Shown here piece after piece: positions 22,856 through 32,900 of a stretch of DNA of 64,000 nt. Position 1 is the first letter of the stretch. The number at the start of each line of letters is the position of its first letter. The DNA lies in the NCBI GenBank assembly GCA_022818135.1, contig JAFMSR010000005.1, forward strand, positions 32,133,174 to 32,197,173, read 5' to 3'. Position numbers and translations under genes: made by a program. The notes under the pieces were generated by a model that worked only from the letters and a program-made list of their open reading frames with translations, ran no database searches and was not told where the DNA came from. The DNA is from Saxidomus purpurata. Its lineage: Eukaryota; Mollusca; Bivalvia; Venerida; Veneridae.

Positions 22856-23270
22856 AACAAGAGGGCCAAGATGGCCCTATATTGCTCACCTGGCAAACTT
22901 TGGCTATAATACAAGGTCATCAATAGCAGACAGGGTCAATTTTAAGCTGTTGGCTCTGATTTAAACAATCTTCATACAGGTCCACTACATAATGCTATAG
23001 CTCTGAGCCTAGCGGTTCTAGACTAGAAGACTTTTCAAGTTTTCCCTATAAGCCTGGTCAATTTTGACCCGGCTGTTATGATTTGAACAATTTTGGTAGA
23101 AGTGAACTAGGCAATGCCATATGCTTCATGATAATATCTAAGCTCTAGGCCTTGTGGTTTCAGAGAACATTTAAGAAGTAAGTGGGTCAATTTTGACCCA
23201 GAGGTCATAATTTGAACAACCTTAGTAGAGGTCAACCAAACAATGACACATGCTAAATATAAAAAGTTGC
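22856..23270 (+). mobile_element. Pearl-like element, family C, 5' portion
   Basis: The head AAGAGGGCCAAGATGGCCCT folds on itself (GGGCC/GGCCC) and is followed by TATTGCTCACCTGGCAAAC. About three diverged internal units carry CAATTTTGACCC and ATAATTTGAACAA. The GGAC tract and 3' terminus are absent, so this copy is 3'-truncated. Confidence 0.75.
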
Positions 23271-23535
23271 CATCAGACATAATTCTCTAGCAGTTACCAT
23301 CCCATAGTTGCATCAAAAATAATTTTCCGGTGAAACTAAACCATTTACGTTCATTATATCATCAAAGGTAATAATAGACTATTAAGGTTCTACATTGTCT
23401 AAGAATTGAGATTTCTTACCAAAATTCTTTTCCACACATCAAAGGCAGCAACATAGCTACTGAAAACAGCTCAACAAAGGTTGTTCTTTAAGCTCATCAT
23501 CAAACATACAAAGCTTTCAGACAAGCTCAATAAAG

Positions 23536-23745
23536 TTCTAATTTGGGTACTCTCAGTATCAATAATTTTCAGACGCGTTTTCGTCTGCTCCCAAAATTAC
23601 TAAAACAAACTTTTCAATCTGGATCTAACTGGTGCCAATTCTAATTTGAGTACTGGCAGTATTAATTTTTTCAGATGTGTTGCCGTCTACTCCCAAAATT
23701 ATTAAAATGGACTTTTCTATTTTACAAACTGGACACTGAAAAACA
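23536..23745. repeat. 103 bp direct repeat, two copies
   Basis: TTCTAATTTG at 23536 and 23639 each start a block with GTACT, AGTAT(C/T)AAT, TTTTCAGA, CGTCT(G/A)CTCCCAAAATTA. The end of the second copy continues into ATGGACTTTTCTATTTTACA, which resembles the start of a GATC-hairpin element. Confidence 0.65.
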
Positions 23746-24089
23746 ATCAACTTACACCAGAACAACTGGTAGAATGGTAACCTCTTACAGCAGTGAAAAC
23801 TCATCATTGGTCATGTAACTTGAACAATTTGCATTGTCTGGTGAAGCAGGAAAGCTCTAGGGCTCCACAATTTTAGTAAAAGTTGGTCATAATCGAAGAA
23901 CTAATTCCAGCAATTCTCTAACACAGTCAAGCAAGCATACTCAAAACCCTGAGGCATTGAAACAATGACATGCATGTACTTGAAGTGGAAAGACACAACT
24001 GCATGCATAAATTAATTCTTGAAATGAAAGAGCGGAAAATGGATTTAACTGTTGCCAAAATGTTCCTACAGGAACAATGATAATTCATA
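23746..24089. other. No recognisable feature
   Basis: AT-rich spacer. Confidence 0.5.
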
Positions 24090-24270
24090 TAGATGAGAAA
24101 CATTAATTAATACTACCCATGAGAAACACACTTGTATGTGTCTGATTGACTGTACACACTTAAGTACCAAATTATTTGTTTCCCAGTGGAGAAATAATGT
24201 CCAAAATAAAATTTGCAGCAAAATTACTATGAATAAGTAATAAGCAAACATTCTTCAATCATACACAGCC
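24090..24270. repeat. Diverged duplication flanking family A copy 3, copy 1
   Basis: GAGAAACATTA, AATTATTTGTT, AAAATAAAATTTGCAGCAA, CTATGAATAAGTAATAAGC and AAACATTCTTC recur in order at 26015-26185, about 1.93 kb away. The intervening DNA holds a pearl-like element. Confidence 0.6.
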
Positions 24271-24689
24271 ATATCTAAAAATAGAACTGAATAATTAAGG
24301 ATCATAATTAAGCATGATTATTAAGGAACATATTTAAGAATCATATTGACCTTGTTTTCAAAATCCTTTAAAGGACAAAACAAATGAAGAGCAATGTACA
24401 TAATAATCTTAGACTTGAGATCATATATGTCCTGAAAAATGATAAACATTATAAAAAAAGAACAGTTAAATGTAAATATTGGAAGACTTACGAACGTTTT
24501 GCATGAAATACATGAAAAACGGTTTGGATGGAGATATTGCTATTTAAAAAAAAAGTAACTTTATTTATTATGACATTATGACATGCCCCCCATCGACCAA
24601 GTTTGTATTAAGACTTTTATCATACATGATTGTAATTTGTATGGAATTGGGTATGCAACATGTATTATCTGGAATGGGGTATGCAAATA
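24271..24689. other. No recognisable feature
   Basis: Includes ACATGCCCCCCATCGACC near 24582, which vaguely recalls a family A terminus but is not flanked by the rest of the element. Confidence 0.4.
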
Positions 24690-25648
24690 TGTCAATATGA
24701 CAGAATTACCATGCATATAGTATTCCATTACCTTTAAACTCTAAATGTGACCTTGACCTTTGATGTAAGGACATTTGAGGTAGGGACGTGGGTCTTGCAC
24801 ACGACAAATCGTTTAATGTGCTGAACACTTGCGGCAAGTTTTTTTTAAACCCTTCAATGCATGACAAAGTTACAGTCTGGACACTAACATGTGTATATAT
24901 ACAGGATTCTATTACTTTCAAACTCTTAGTATGACCTTGCCTTTTAAGGCAGGGACATGGATTTTGTATGCGACACCTCTTGATGTGCTGAACACTTGTG
25001 CCAAGTTATTTTAAAATCCTTCAATGCATGACAAAGTTACGGTCTGGACACAAATGTATGTATATATACAGGATTACATTACCTATAAACTCTTAGTATG
25101 ATCTTGCCCTTTGAGGTAGGGATGTGGGTCTTGCATGTGACATGTTGTCATAATGTGCTGAACATTTGTGCCAAGTTATTTAAAATCTTTCAATGCATGA
25201 CTAAGTTACAGTCCAGACACAAATGTGTGCATATATACAAGATTCTATTACTTTCAGACTCTTAGTGTGACCTTGACCTTTGAAATATGGACATAGGTCT
25301 TGCATGCAACTCGTCATCTTGATGTGCTGAACACTTGTGCCAAGCAATTTTAAAATCCTTCAATGCATGAAAAAGTTACAGTCCAGACACGAATGTATGT
25401 ATATAAACATGATTCCATTACCTATAAACACTAAGTGAGACCTTGACCTTTGAGGTATAGACGTGGGTATTGCATGTGACAAGTTGTCTTGATGAGCTGA
25501 ACATTTGTGCCAAGTTATTTGAAAATCCTTCAATGTATCACAAAGTTACAGCCTGGACACGAAAAAATGCAAGGATGGACGCACGGACGTACAGACGGAC
25601 GGACATTGTGATTTTAATATGCCACTCTTTGAGGGCTTTACAATAATG
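24690..25648 (+). mobile_element. Pearl-like element, family A, copy 3 (5'-truncated, diverged)
   Basis: Starts within the head (TGACAGAATTACCATGCATA). Five units are headed near 24748, 24932, 25099, 25268 and 25438. Several have lost the exact TGACCTTGACC (for example ATGACCTTGCC and GAGACCTTGACC), and TGTGCTGAACA replaces TGTGCTAGACA. The GACGGACGGAC tract ends near 25603, and the terminus GCCACTCTTTGAGGGCTTT has lost GGGGGCAT. This is an older subfamily than the other two copies. Confidence 0.8.
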
Positions 25649-26014
25649 TGCAAGAAGTATATATGCCAAAATGCAAGGAACTTAAACAAGCACTTTCTCT
25701 CATAGAATCATGTGTCCATACTCATGCATAGAATCATGACATCATGTCGATACAATGTTTCAAACTCTTCACAGCAATTAGATTAGATGAGTTACTGTAC
25801 ACTATAAATAGCTAAGGAACGTTTAACAATGTACTTTTAAAACGCATTTAACAACACGGGAACAATTCTGTGTGTGTACATCAAAATAAAAGACAAGGCT
25901 GAAGGCATTCACTACTGACGTTTAACATCAATTATTAAAGTTACAGGAAAGAAAACTGATTAAACGGTAGGCAAAACCATTCCTACCTTCGATGCGATTA
26001 GTTTTGCTATACAC
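25649..26014. other. No recognisable feature
   Basis: Spacer between the pearl-like element and the second duplication copy. Confidence 0.5.
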
Positions 26015-26185
26015 GAGAAACATTACCCACGAGCAATGAACTTAAAACATGCTTTGTATGGTATTTACTGTATTGAATCATTTGTTGTTCCTCTGTTGGG
26101 AAATGACGTCCTAAATAAAATTTGCTGCAACATGCTATGAATAAATAATAAGCAAACATTCTTCGGTCATACATATTGGTATCCT
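26015..26185. repeat. Diverged duplication flanking family A copy 3, copy 2
   Basis: Partner of 24090-24270: CGAGAAACATTA, AATCATTTGTTG, TAAATAAAATTTGCTGCAA, CTATGAATAAATAATAAGC, AAACATTCTTC. Confidence 0.6.
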
Positions 26186-27385
26186 GACCTCCTACTCTAT
26201 TGTTACATCAGGCAAATTTATACATCTGATATGAGAAGTTTTGTATTCACAAAAACAAAACTTATGTAGACAACTTTATCTCTGAAAATCTTATTTAAAT
26301 GTCGGAAGCATTACTGAGGCTTTACAGCAGACTATCTGCCATACAGTATTTTGGTAAATTTATCTTAACTTTTTTACTGCTGGCTGCATTTGATTCTGCC
26401 TTTTATTACCAGTCTGCCTTTTATTACCAGTCTGCAATTCGGAACACCTGACACATGACTATGATATGCTGTGTTTGCTACTTATTCACTGAGATCACTA
26501 TGAACAGATAATGGTATGGTCCGAACTGAAAGATGGACAAGTCCATTTAGTAGCTACTTAATTAAAAGAGAATAAACGGTCTTAAGAAAGACATTAAGGT
26601 TGCTCATTTCTTTATGGGAAAAAATACTCTAAATTTGTTCCTCGACACAAAATATAAACTCAATCATGATGTTGATGCCAAAAATCAATTAAATATAATC
26701 TTAATTTTTTACTAAAAATACACTAAATTTGCAATAAATTTAGAAGTGTTTGTGATGCTTTTCATCAACTTATTTCTATAAGGTTTATTGATTTCTTGAA
26801 ACTAACTTCAAACCAACAGGTTAGATTTAAATTTCAATTAAATTACAGTTACAGAAAATTCTGCTTCAAAGTGTTTTTCATTTCTTGTATGTTTTTGCTG
26901 ATTGAAAATTCAGATAATTTCTCATCCACTTTAAACTAAAATTTAATCAATGTTTCAGATTTAGACCGGCAGCAGTTGTTGAGAGTCTTTTAAAGTTGAT
27001 TCAACTATTCTTCTAATATTTCACAACACCTCCTTCCTCTGATCTCTGTTGGAATGAGCTTGGATAGAGATAGAGATATTTTTCTTAAAACAAAAAGGAT
27101 TTCTCAATACCAAAATATTTCTCAATACCAAAATATTTTGTCAATCTCAACAGAATTAAAGAGAGTTAAACATCAAGTTCACGTATCTACAAATTTAGAT
27201 CTTTTTTCCAACTCTGCTTCTTTTAAAAATATTTTGTGATATGATAATTATATATTGTGCGACAATATTTACCTGGCACTCATTAATCTTCGCCAATATC
27301 TTCGGGTACGTTCGGGAATGTTTTCGTCATGTCAGTTGATTATCATATTGAACAAATACATTTCACCGACTGAAGTTCACACCAC
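26186..27385. other. No gene; small direct repeats and an element scrap
   Basis: TCTGCCTTTTATTACCAG is repeated at about 26395 and 26413. GTCCGAACTGAAAGATGGAC (about 26520) then AAGTCCATTTAGTAG is a reverse scrap of the GATC-hairpin element. CTCAATACCAAAATATTT is doubled near 27103. The 61-codon frame at 27054-27239 is built on that doubling. Confidence 0.45.
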
Positions 27386-27470
27386 AGAGACAGTGGCGCA
27401 GTGGTAAGATGCCTACATTGTATGCAAGGTTCCATGGGTTCAAATCCTGCACAGATAATTCTATTTTTTA
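27386..27470 (+). tRNA. tRNA-like Pol III unit (degenerate)
   Basis: An A box TGGCGCAGTGG at 27393-27403 and a B box GGGTTCAAATCC at 27436-27447 lie at tRNA-like spacing, with a T6 run at 27464-27469 as terminator. The T stem pairs only in part, and the putative acceptor strands (GAGACAG and ACAGATA) do not pair, so this is a tRNA-derived SINE head or pseudogene rather than a working tRNA. No isotype is assigned. Confidence 0.55.
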
Positions 27471-27922
27471 TAAGAGTATGGCTAATTTTATTTAATTTGT
27501 GACATTGTATTATGCACCATTTTCGCTTTTATGTATTCTATGATTTCATTTTTAAAAATATTTTTAATGTTGGTTAACTTTGTTTTGTTTTCTCAGTTTA
27601 TTTTTGTATTAATACTTATTATTGATATATTCATGGCATTTCAGGGATTACATAAAATTACATCGTCCGTTGAATGGATGTTTTTCCGTCTGTCCATGGG
27701 TTATCTTCGAAATCCTTCGATTTATTAGCCGAGGCAATCTTATATTTAGAGCATAGCTGTGTTGATGATTTGTTCGTCGACATTACAGTTCTATATACAA
27801 ATGTATGCAGGACGACGGAGAAAGAATGCTCAAATAGTCATTAAAAAATCGTGCAACACCGTGCTGAACAAAGACAATTGTGAATATATTTAATGCAATG
27901 AAACGATTAAAAAAATAAATCA
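27471..27922. other. No recognisable feature
   Basis: T-rich; a 65-codon frame at 27531-27728 is hydrophobic only because of its T content. Confidence 0.5.
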
Positions 27923-28811
27923 AACTAGAGCTGTCACAAGAGTGACGAATTATACCCCCACAATACAGCTTTGTCACAGAAGTATGGCAACCATAAGAAA
28001 GGAATGGCCACAAGGACATAGAGTTGAGTTATTATACAATAACTTGTGTAAATGTATTGTTTTAATAGCATACAAAATGTGTAAGGTTAGAAATTATCAA
28101 TTATAGTTCAATTTCATAGGTTTATTATCATCCGGAAACTATTTAACATTACAGTTCAGAGTCACTGTGACCTTGACCTTTGACCTACTGACCCCAAAGT
28201 CGAACTTGACCTGTATTTGATGATGTTACAGCTGTGTACGAAAATTATTTAAATCGGTCAAGCCTTTCAAGAGTTATCATCTGGAAACTGTTTTACAGTT
28301 CAGAGTCACTGTGACCTTGACCTTTGACCTACTGACCCCAAAGTCGAACTTGACCTGTATTTGATGATGTTACGCTGTGTACCGAAAATTATTTAAATCG
28401 ATCAGCCTTTCATGAGTTATCATCCGGAAACTGTTTTACAGTTCAGTCACTGTGACCTTGACCTTTGACCTACTGACCCCAAAGTCGAACTTGAACTGTA
28501 TTTCATAAAGTTGCCGTGTGTACCAAAAATTATTTAAATTGGTCAAGCCTTTCATGAGTTATCATCCGGAAACTGTTTTACAGTTCAGAGTCACTGTGAC
28601 CTTGACCTTTGACCTACTGACCCCAAAGTTGAACTTGACCTGTATTTCATGAAGTTGCACGTGTGTACCAAAAATTATTCAAAAGGGTAAAGTTGTTCAT
28701 AAGTTATCATCCGGAAACCATGAAAACCAACAGACCAACTGACCGACAAACAAACCGACAAGCTCACTCCTATATACCCCCGCCCCCAACTTCGTTTTGT
28801 GGGGGTATAAT
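27923..28811 (+). mobile_element. Pearl-like element, family B
   Basis: The head ACTAGAGCTGTCACAAGAGT then GACGAAT leads to TATACCCCCACA at 27951-27962. Four well-conserved units of 141-145 bp have TGACCTTGACC starting at 28168, 28312, 28453 and 28597, followed by TTTGACCTACTGACCCCAAA and ATTATTTAAAT. A short GACC/GACA tract (28733-28760) precedes a 3' stem-loop whose outer strand TGTGGGGGTATA (28798-28809) is the exact complement of the 5' motif. It lacks coding capacity. Confidence 0.85.
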
Positions 28812-28814
28812 GAA

Positions 28815-29127
28815 ACTGCATTCCATAGGGGTGAGGACGGATGGGATCCAATACACAAGATTCGTCCCATCTATGATAGCGTATCATCACGTTTTCGAAA
28901 TGTTTATACTCCAGAAGGAAGTATATGCATTGATGAAACCATGGCTCCTTGGAAAGACAGGCTTTCCTTTTAAACAATATATTCCAAACAAACCAGACAG
29001 ATCTGGAGTAAAACTTTATACAATGTGTGAAAGCAAAAGTTTGTATGTTTGTGATTTTGAAATTTATTCAGCAGCAGACTTTGACCCAAATCCAAATGCG
29101 GAAGCTTATGAAACAAGCTTTTTGAAG
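28815..29127 (+). pseudogene. piggyBac-type transposase fragment, frameshifted
   Basis: The frame from 28821 reads DPIHKIRPIYDSVSSRF, then VYTPE, CIDETMAPWK and DRLSF, and meets a stop near 28973. In the next frame the match resumes with KQYIPNKPDR, GVKLYTMCESKS and VCDFEIYS up to DPNPNAE. This is the DDE_Tnp_1_7 core: the IDE(S/T/Q)M block holds the first catalytic Asp of piggyBac transposases, and KQYIPNKP follows it. About 100 residues of a protein usually near 550-600 residues remain. One +1 shift at about 28970 and the lack of both ends make it dead. It lies exactly between two family B termini. The 155-codon frame at 28663-29130 joins element sequence to the second part. Confidence 0.8.
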
Positions 29128-29502
29128 TAAAGGCCCCTGTGACCTTGACCTTTGACCCGGTGACCTCAAAATCAATAGGGGTCATCTACTAGTCATGACT
29201 AACCTCCATGCCAAATATGAAGACTGTGGGTCAAAGGAATCTTAAGTTATTGGGCGGACAAGCTTTTTTGAAGTCAAGGCCCCTGTGACCTTGACCTTTG
29301 ACCCGGTGACCTCAAAATCAATAGGGGTCATCTACTAGTCATGACTAACCTCCATGCCAAATATGAAGACTGTGGGTCAAAGGAATCTTAAGTTATTGGG
29401 CGGAGAAGGAAAAACCGACCGACGGCCGGACGGGAGACGTCCGGACGGACAAGCTGATTCCAGTATACCCCCCTTACAACTTCGTTGTGCGGGGGTATAA
29501 AA
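29128..29502 (+). mobile_element. Pearl-like element, family B-type 3' part
   Basis: Two nearly identical 145 bp units (TGACCTTGACC at 29140 and 29285) include GACCTCAAAATCAATAGGGG, GGGTCAAAGGAATCTTAAGT and TTTTTGAAGT(A/C)AAGGCCCCT. Then come a GACC/GGAC tract, TATACCCCCC and TGCGGGGGTATA at 29488-29499. The near identity of the two units suggests recent amplification. The head is missing; the transposase fragment sits where it would be. Confidence 0.75.
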
Positions 29503-29577
29503 ATGAACCAAGACTCGAACCTGCATACGATGGGTTGGTAGTCAAATGCCAGATCCACTACACCATTGCGGAATGCG
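29503..29577 (-). tRNA. tRNA-like Pol III unit (degenerate)
   Basis: On the minus strand an A box AATGGTGTAGTGG (rc of about 29555-29568) and a B box AGGTTCGAGTC (rc of 29511-29522) are followed by ATTTTTA as a terminator. Four T-stem pairs form. The acceptor arm is not complementary, so it is read as tRNA-derived and not as a working gene. It abuts the end of the family B element with no gap. Confidence 0.5.
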
Positions 29578-30330
29578 ATGTCTGGTACAGTACGAAATTG
29601 ATATTTTATATCAATTGCTTGTTATATTTCTATCCGAAAATTACCGACCACATACAAAATATTCATGAGTGCCAGTTCAATATTGTCGCATAATACAAAT
29701 GTACTGAGTTAGTAAATAAGGGAACAATGCACCTCGCCTGACTGACTTATTTTCACAATTGCATCAAAATGAAAACTGACCGATACTAAGTTCCAAAGAA
29801 GTGAATTTTCTAAGAAATAAGTGGCACATAATCTAAACATAGAAAAATGCTACAGAGAAAGTTACACTTAATACTGGTCAGAATTCCTAGAAGCAGTCCT
29901 CAAGAGTAGTTAAAATATTATATCTGCAGGAACTTGATTTACAATCAAAGTAAAGTAAATGGCAGTCATTTTGGCTTTTTGGTGTGTGACTTTCTTAAAA
30001 CACCTTCTACCACATTATGCCATAGTTTACTATGCCCTTAACCAGTAACACTAATGAAAACTGCTGGTCCCCCTTCTCTCATGATTAATTGATTCATTCA
30101 TGGATGGCTTCTCAGAAGCAATATTAACACAAACTTGGAAAATTGGTTACACAATCAAGCTAAAACAATTAAATATAAGTAACAAAATAAATAAGGTTGG
30201 ATTAGAATACTGGCTACAATATATCAAAGGCATGGCTAGTTTACTAGTTACGTACAAATATTGTGCTATTTAGTAACAGTGACTTACAAAATAAATGCTT
30301 GTTAACTTTTTTCCAACTAAATTTCTATCA
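29578..30330. other. No recognisable feature
   Basis: Low-copy sequence after the tRNA-like unit. Confidence 0.5.
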
Positions 30331-30475
30331 TGGACTTGTCCTTCTTTATATTTAGGCAGTACCATTAATTGTTCAAAGGGGTGCTCACTGAAAGTTTACA
30401 GACTGAGCAGGAACAGTGCAGATCATGATCAGACCATTACTCGTACAGTCTGATCATGATCTATATTGATCGCTA
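30331..30475 (+). repeat. GATC-hairpin dispersed element, copy 5
   Basis: ATCATGGACTTGTCCTTCTT, TTAGGCAGTACCATTAATTG, CAAAGGGGTGCTCACTGAAA, then AACAGTGCAGATCATGATCA and CAGTCTGATCATGATCTATA. The order and hairpin match the copy at 10.5 kb. Confidence 0.75.
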
Positions 30476-31119
30476 AGACTGCTATCAGTTGCTGCTAGCA
30501 GGATAGGAGTCAAATAACTGAGAGAATCTTGCGTTTCCTGTGGTTTATTTCATAATAAAACAGATATCATTTCCTGATTAGACAATACCTTATTGAGATG
30601 TTTTAAAAGTCCCTTATGGCCAACATATTAATGGTACAACATATGAATATGAATGAACCAGAATTTATTGTCTACCCAAAGCAGGAAAAACGTCTGTCTA
30701 CAACACATCCTGGCTGATATATTTGACTGAATTATAAAGACCTCTGCTTAAAGACATGTGCATCTTGGGATGGCATAGAGTAATTTCCAGACATATATAT
30801 AGGAATATATATATATATAGGAATATAACAGCCTTTAGGTCACTGTAATACAAATCTGTATGTTCATCAATATGGTTTTACTGTGAAAAACTGCATTAAC
30901 TGTAGAAACAGAGATAGAACAGTTCTGCAGTCAATACTCAAAAGGTGCACCCATTTTCCTCAGAGAAATTTTCCATATTTCTCCTATTTGTTTCAATATT
31001 TTGGATATAAGATTTGGATACATTTTTCTGGATACTTTTTTGTTTTCCCTATTATGTTTTAAGCCACACAAACCCAAAAAGTCAACAAGATCGCCAAACT
31101 GAGACCACTTTTAATTGTT
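30476..31119. other. No gene; AT microsatellite
   Basis: ATATATATAGGAATATATAT near 30797-30830 is a short doubled AT microsatellite; the rest is plain. Confidence 0.5.
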
Positions 31120-31335
31120 CCAATTCTAGCAATTAAAGGGCAGTAACTCCAGAGTGACAGGGGCAATTCGGCAGGTAACTGAGCTTGGTCGAGATATTAG
31201 GCTTATAAACATTCACTGCAAGTTTATGGAAGATTTGAAATGAAAAATTCATGTTAGAAACCATTAAGGAATTGTTTCAGTTAGAGACCAGACAACATTG
31301 GGGACACCACCCACCTGTATGTATGTATGTATAAA
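31120..31335 (+). repeat. Dispersed repeat fragment with GTAT microsatellite
   Basis: AATTAAAGGGCAGTAACTCC, GAGCTTGGTCGAGATATTA and CTGCAAGTTTATGGAAGAT read like an internal unit of another pearl-like family (compare CAAGTTTGGTGAAGAT at 41.75 kb). It ends with (GTAT)4-5 at 31314-31335. Confidence 0.45.
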
Positions 31336-31689
31336 CTTTTCACTACACATTCTGCTTAAGCTTAAAATTTGAATAAAAGCGTATATTAAGTTTTATTTGG
31401 CATTGACCTAAATCTTTTTCCCTAGTCTAAATGGAAGGAATGAGCATATACTTTATGTGTTCACATTTTAAAAATGCTTCTAAAATCTCAGAAATTATTC
31501 AATAAATGATGATATAATTTTTCCAACTTTTTCAATGTTTACACAAAAACAGTTATCTGTATATTACTTACCTCTGAATGAACATTTAGCAGTATAAGAC
31601 TTCTTTCGTGTGACATGCTCCCCATACTTCAGATGCAGAACCAAACTTTTAAGTTTTGTATCAATCTTGCTCATGATTGAAAATTAATA

Positions 31690-32275
31690 AGTAAATTTTC
31701 CAGGTTATCAATCTTTGATCTCACAGGCATTTATCGGTTTCATTTTTTTAGGTGATCAATCAGTAATCTCACATGTGTTCTTTTCCAGGTAATCAGTCAG
31801 TAATCTCACATGTTTTCTTTCCTAGGTAATCAGTCAGTAATCTCACATGTTTTCTTTCCTAGGTAATCAGTCAGTAATCTCATAGGTATTTTTTCTGGTC
31901 ATCAATCAATAATGTCATGGATTTTTTATTCAAATGTCACAGACACATCAATCAGTTCACCCAAGTGGATCAGGACTATCATCATGTATTTTCCCAAGTA
32001 ATCAATCTGTAATTTTACAGGTATTTTCCCAAGTAATCAATCTGTAATTTTACAGGTATTTTCCCCTGGGAAATCAATCTGTAGTTTTACAGGTATTTTC
32101 CCAGGAAATCAATCTGTAATCTCATATATATTTTACCAGGTAATTAATCTGTAATCTTACAGGTATTTTTCGCAGGTAATCAATCTGTTATTTTACAAGT
32201 ACTTTCCAAAGGAATCAATCAGTAATCTAACAACTATGCTCCCCAAGAAATAAATGAGTAATCTTACAGAAAAGT
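31690..32275 (+). repeat. Minisatellite, ~36-40 bp unit
   Basis: Units of the form CAGGTAATCAGTCAGTAATC then TCACATGTTTTCTTTC, changing gradually into AAGTAATCAATCTGTAATTT then TACAGGTATTTTCCC. Two consecutive units near 31995-32065 are identical. About 13-14 copies, decaying at both edges. Confidence 0.8.
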
Positions 32276-32764
32276 CTCTAGGGAGATGGTTCATGACCAT
32301 TATTATGTAATTAAATCTGCTGTAGGTAATACCATTTGTAATGGTTTGCAACCAAGGTGATCCATGTAAAATGACTCCAAATGTAAAATAAATTAGATAT
32401 TTAATAGGGCTTATGATATAATACTCATCTCAGACAGAACCATGCAAAGTAAGTAATAACTTCTTCGAACTAATCAGTAATTCTGGGAAAGGTTTCATAG
32501 TCAGGAGCAATACCTAGCAGTGTGATTATATTCTCTTGCAATAAGCAATTGATTAAGTAGTAATGTCTGCAGAGTGCATTAATCTATTATTTCAAATTTA
32601 CAGTCAACCAGTACCAATCTTAATTAAGGTTAGAAGAAACATTAGCCTGTATGATTTAAACAGTCTTGTAACACATTCAAAAACGCATAGCTACTGTCTT
32701 TTCTTTATTTCTTACATTCTTAACTCTTCTTTTACCAGAGAGGAATTACATAATTTTGAAACTT
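32276..32764. other. No recognisable feature
   Basis: A 68-codon frame at 32563-32769 (+) is not recognised. Confidence 0.5.
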
Positions 32765-32900
32765 CGTAGAGGTAGTGCTGTTTATCTCCTCATGTTAATA
32801 TAATTATCCTCATAGGTGTTAATATCCCCGGGGTTAATATCTCCTCATAGGTGTTAATATATCCTCACAGATAGGTTCTACTATCTCCACATAGATAGTA
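32765..32900 (+). repeat. Short degenerate repeat, ~26 bp unit
   Basis: TATCTCCTCATGTTAATAT, TATCCTCATAGGTGTTAATA, TATCTCCTCATAGGTGTTAA and a few decayed copies. Confidence 0.55.

Noticed and set aside
24582..24600. ACATGCCCCCC as the missing head of family A copy 3
   Set aside because: Neither the GAGCTGTCC head nor the following AGAGGTG is present, and about 100 unrelated bases lie before the first recognisable head sequence.
27386..27470. Functional tRNA gene
   Set aside because: The A box, B box and T-run are good, but the acceptor strands do not pair and the T stem is imperfect.
31690..32275. CRISPR-like array
   Set aside because: Units are contiguous with no unique spacers, the setting is eukaryotic and there are no cas genes; it is a minisatellite.
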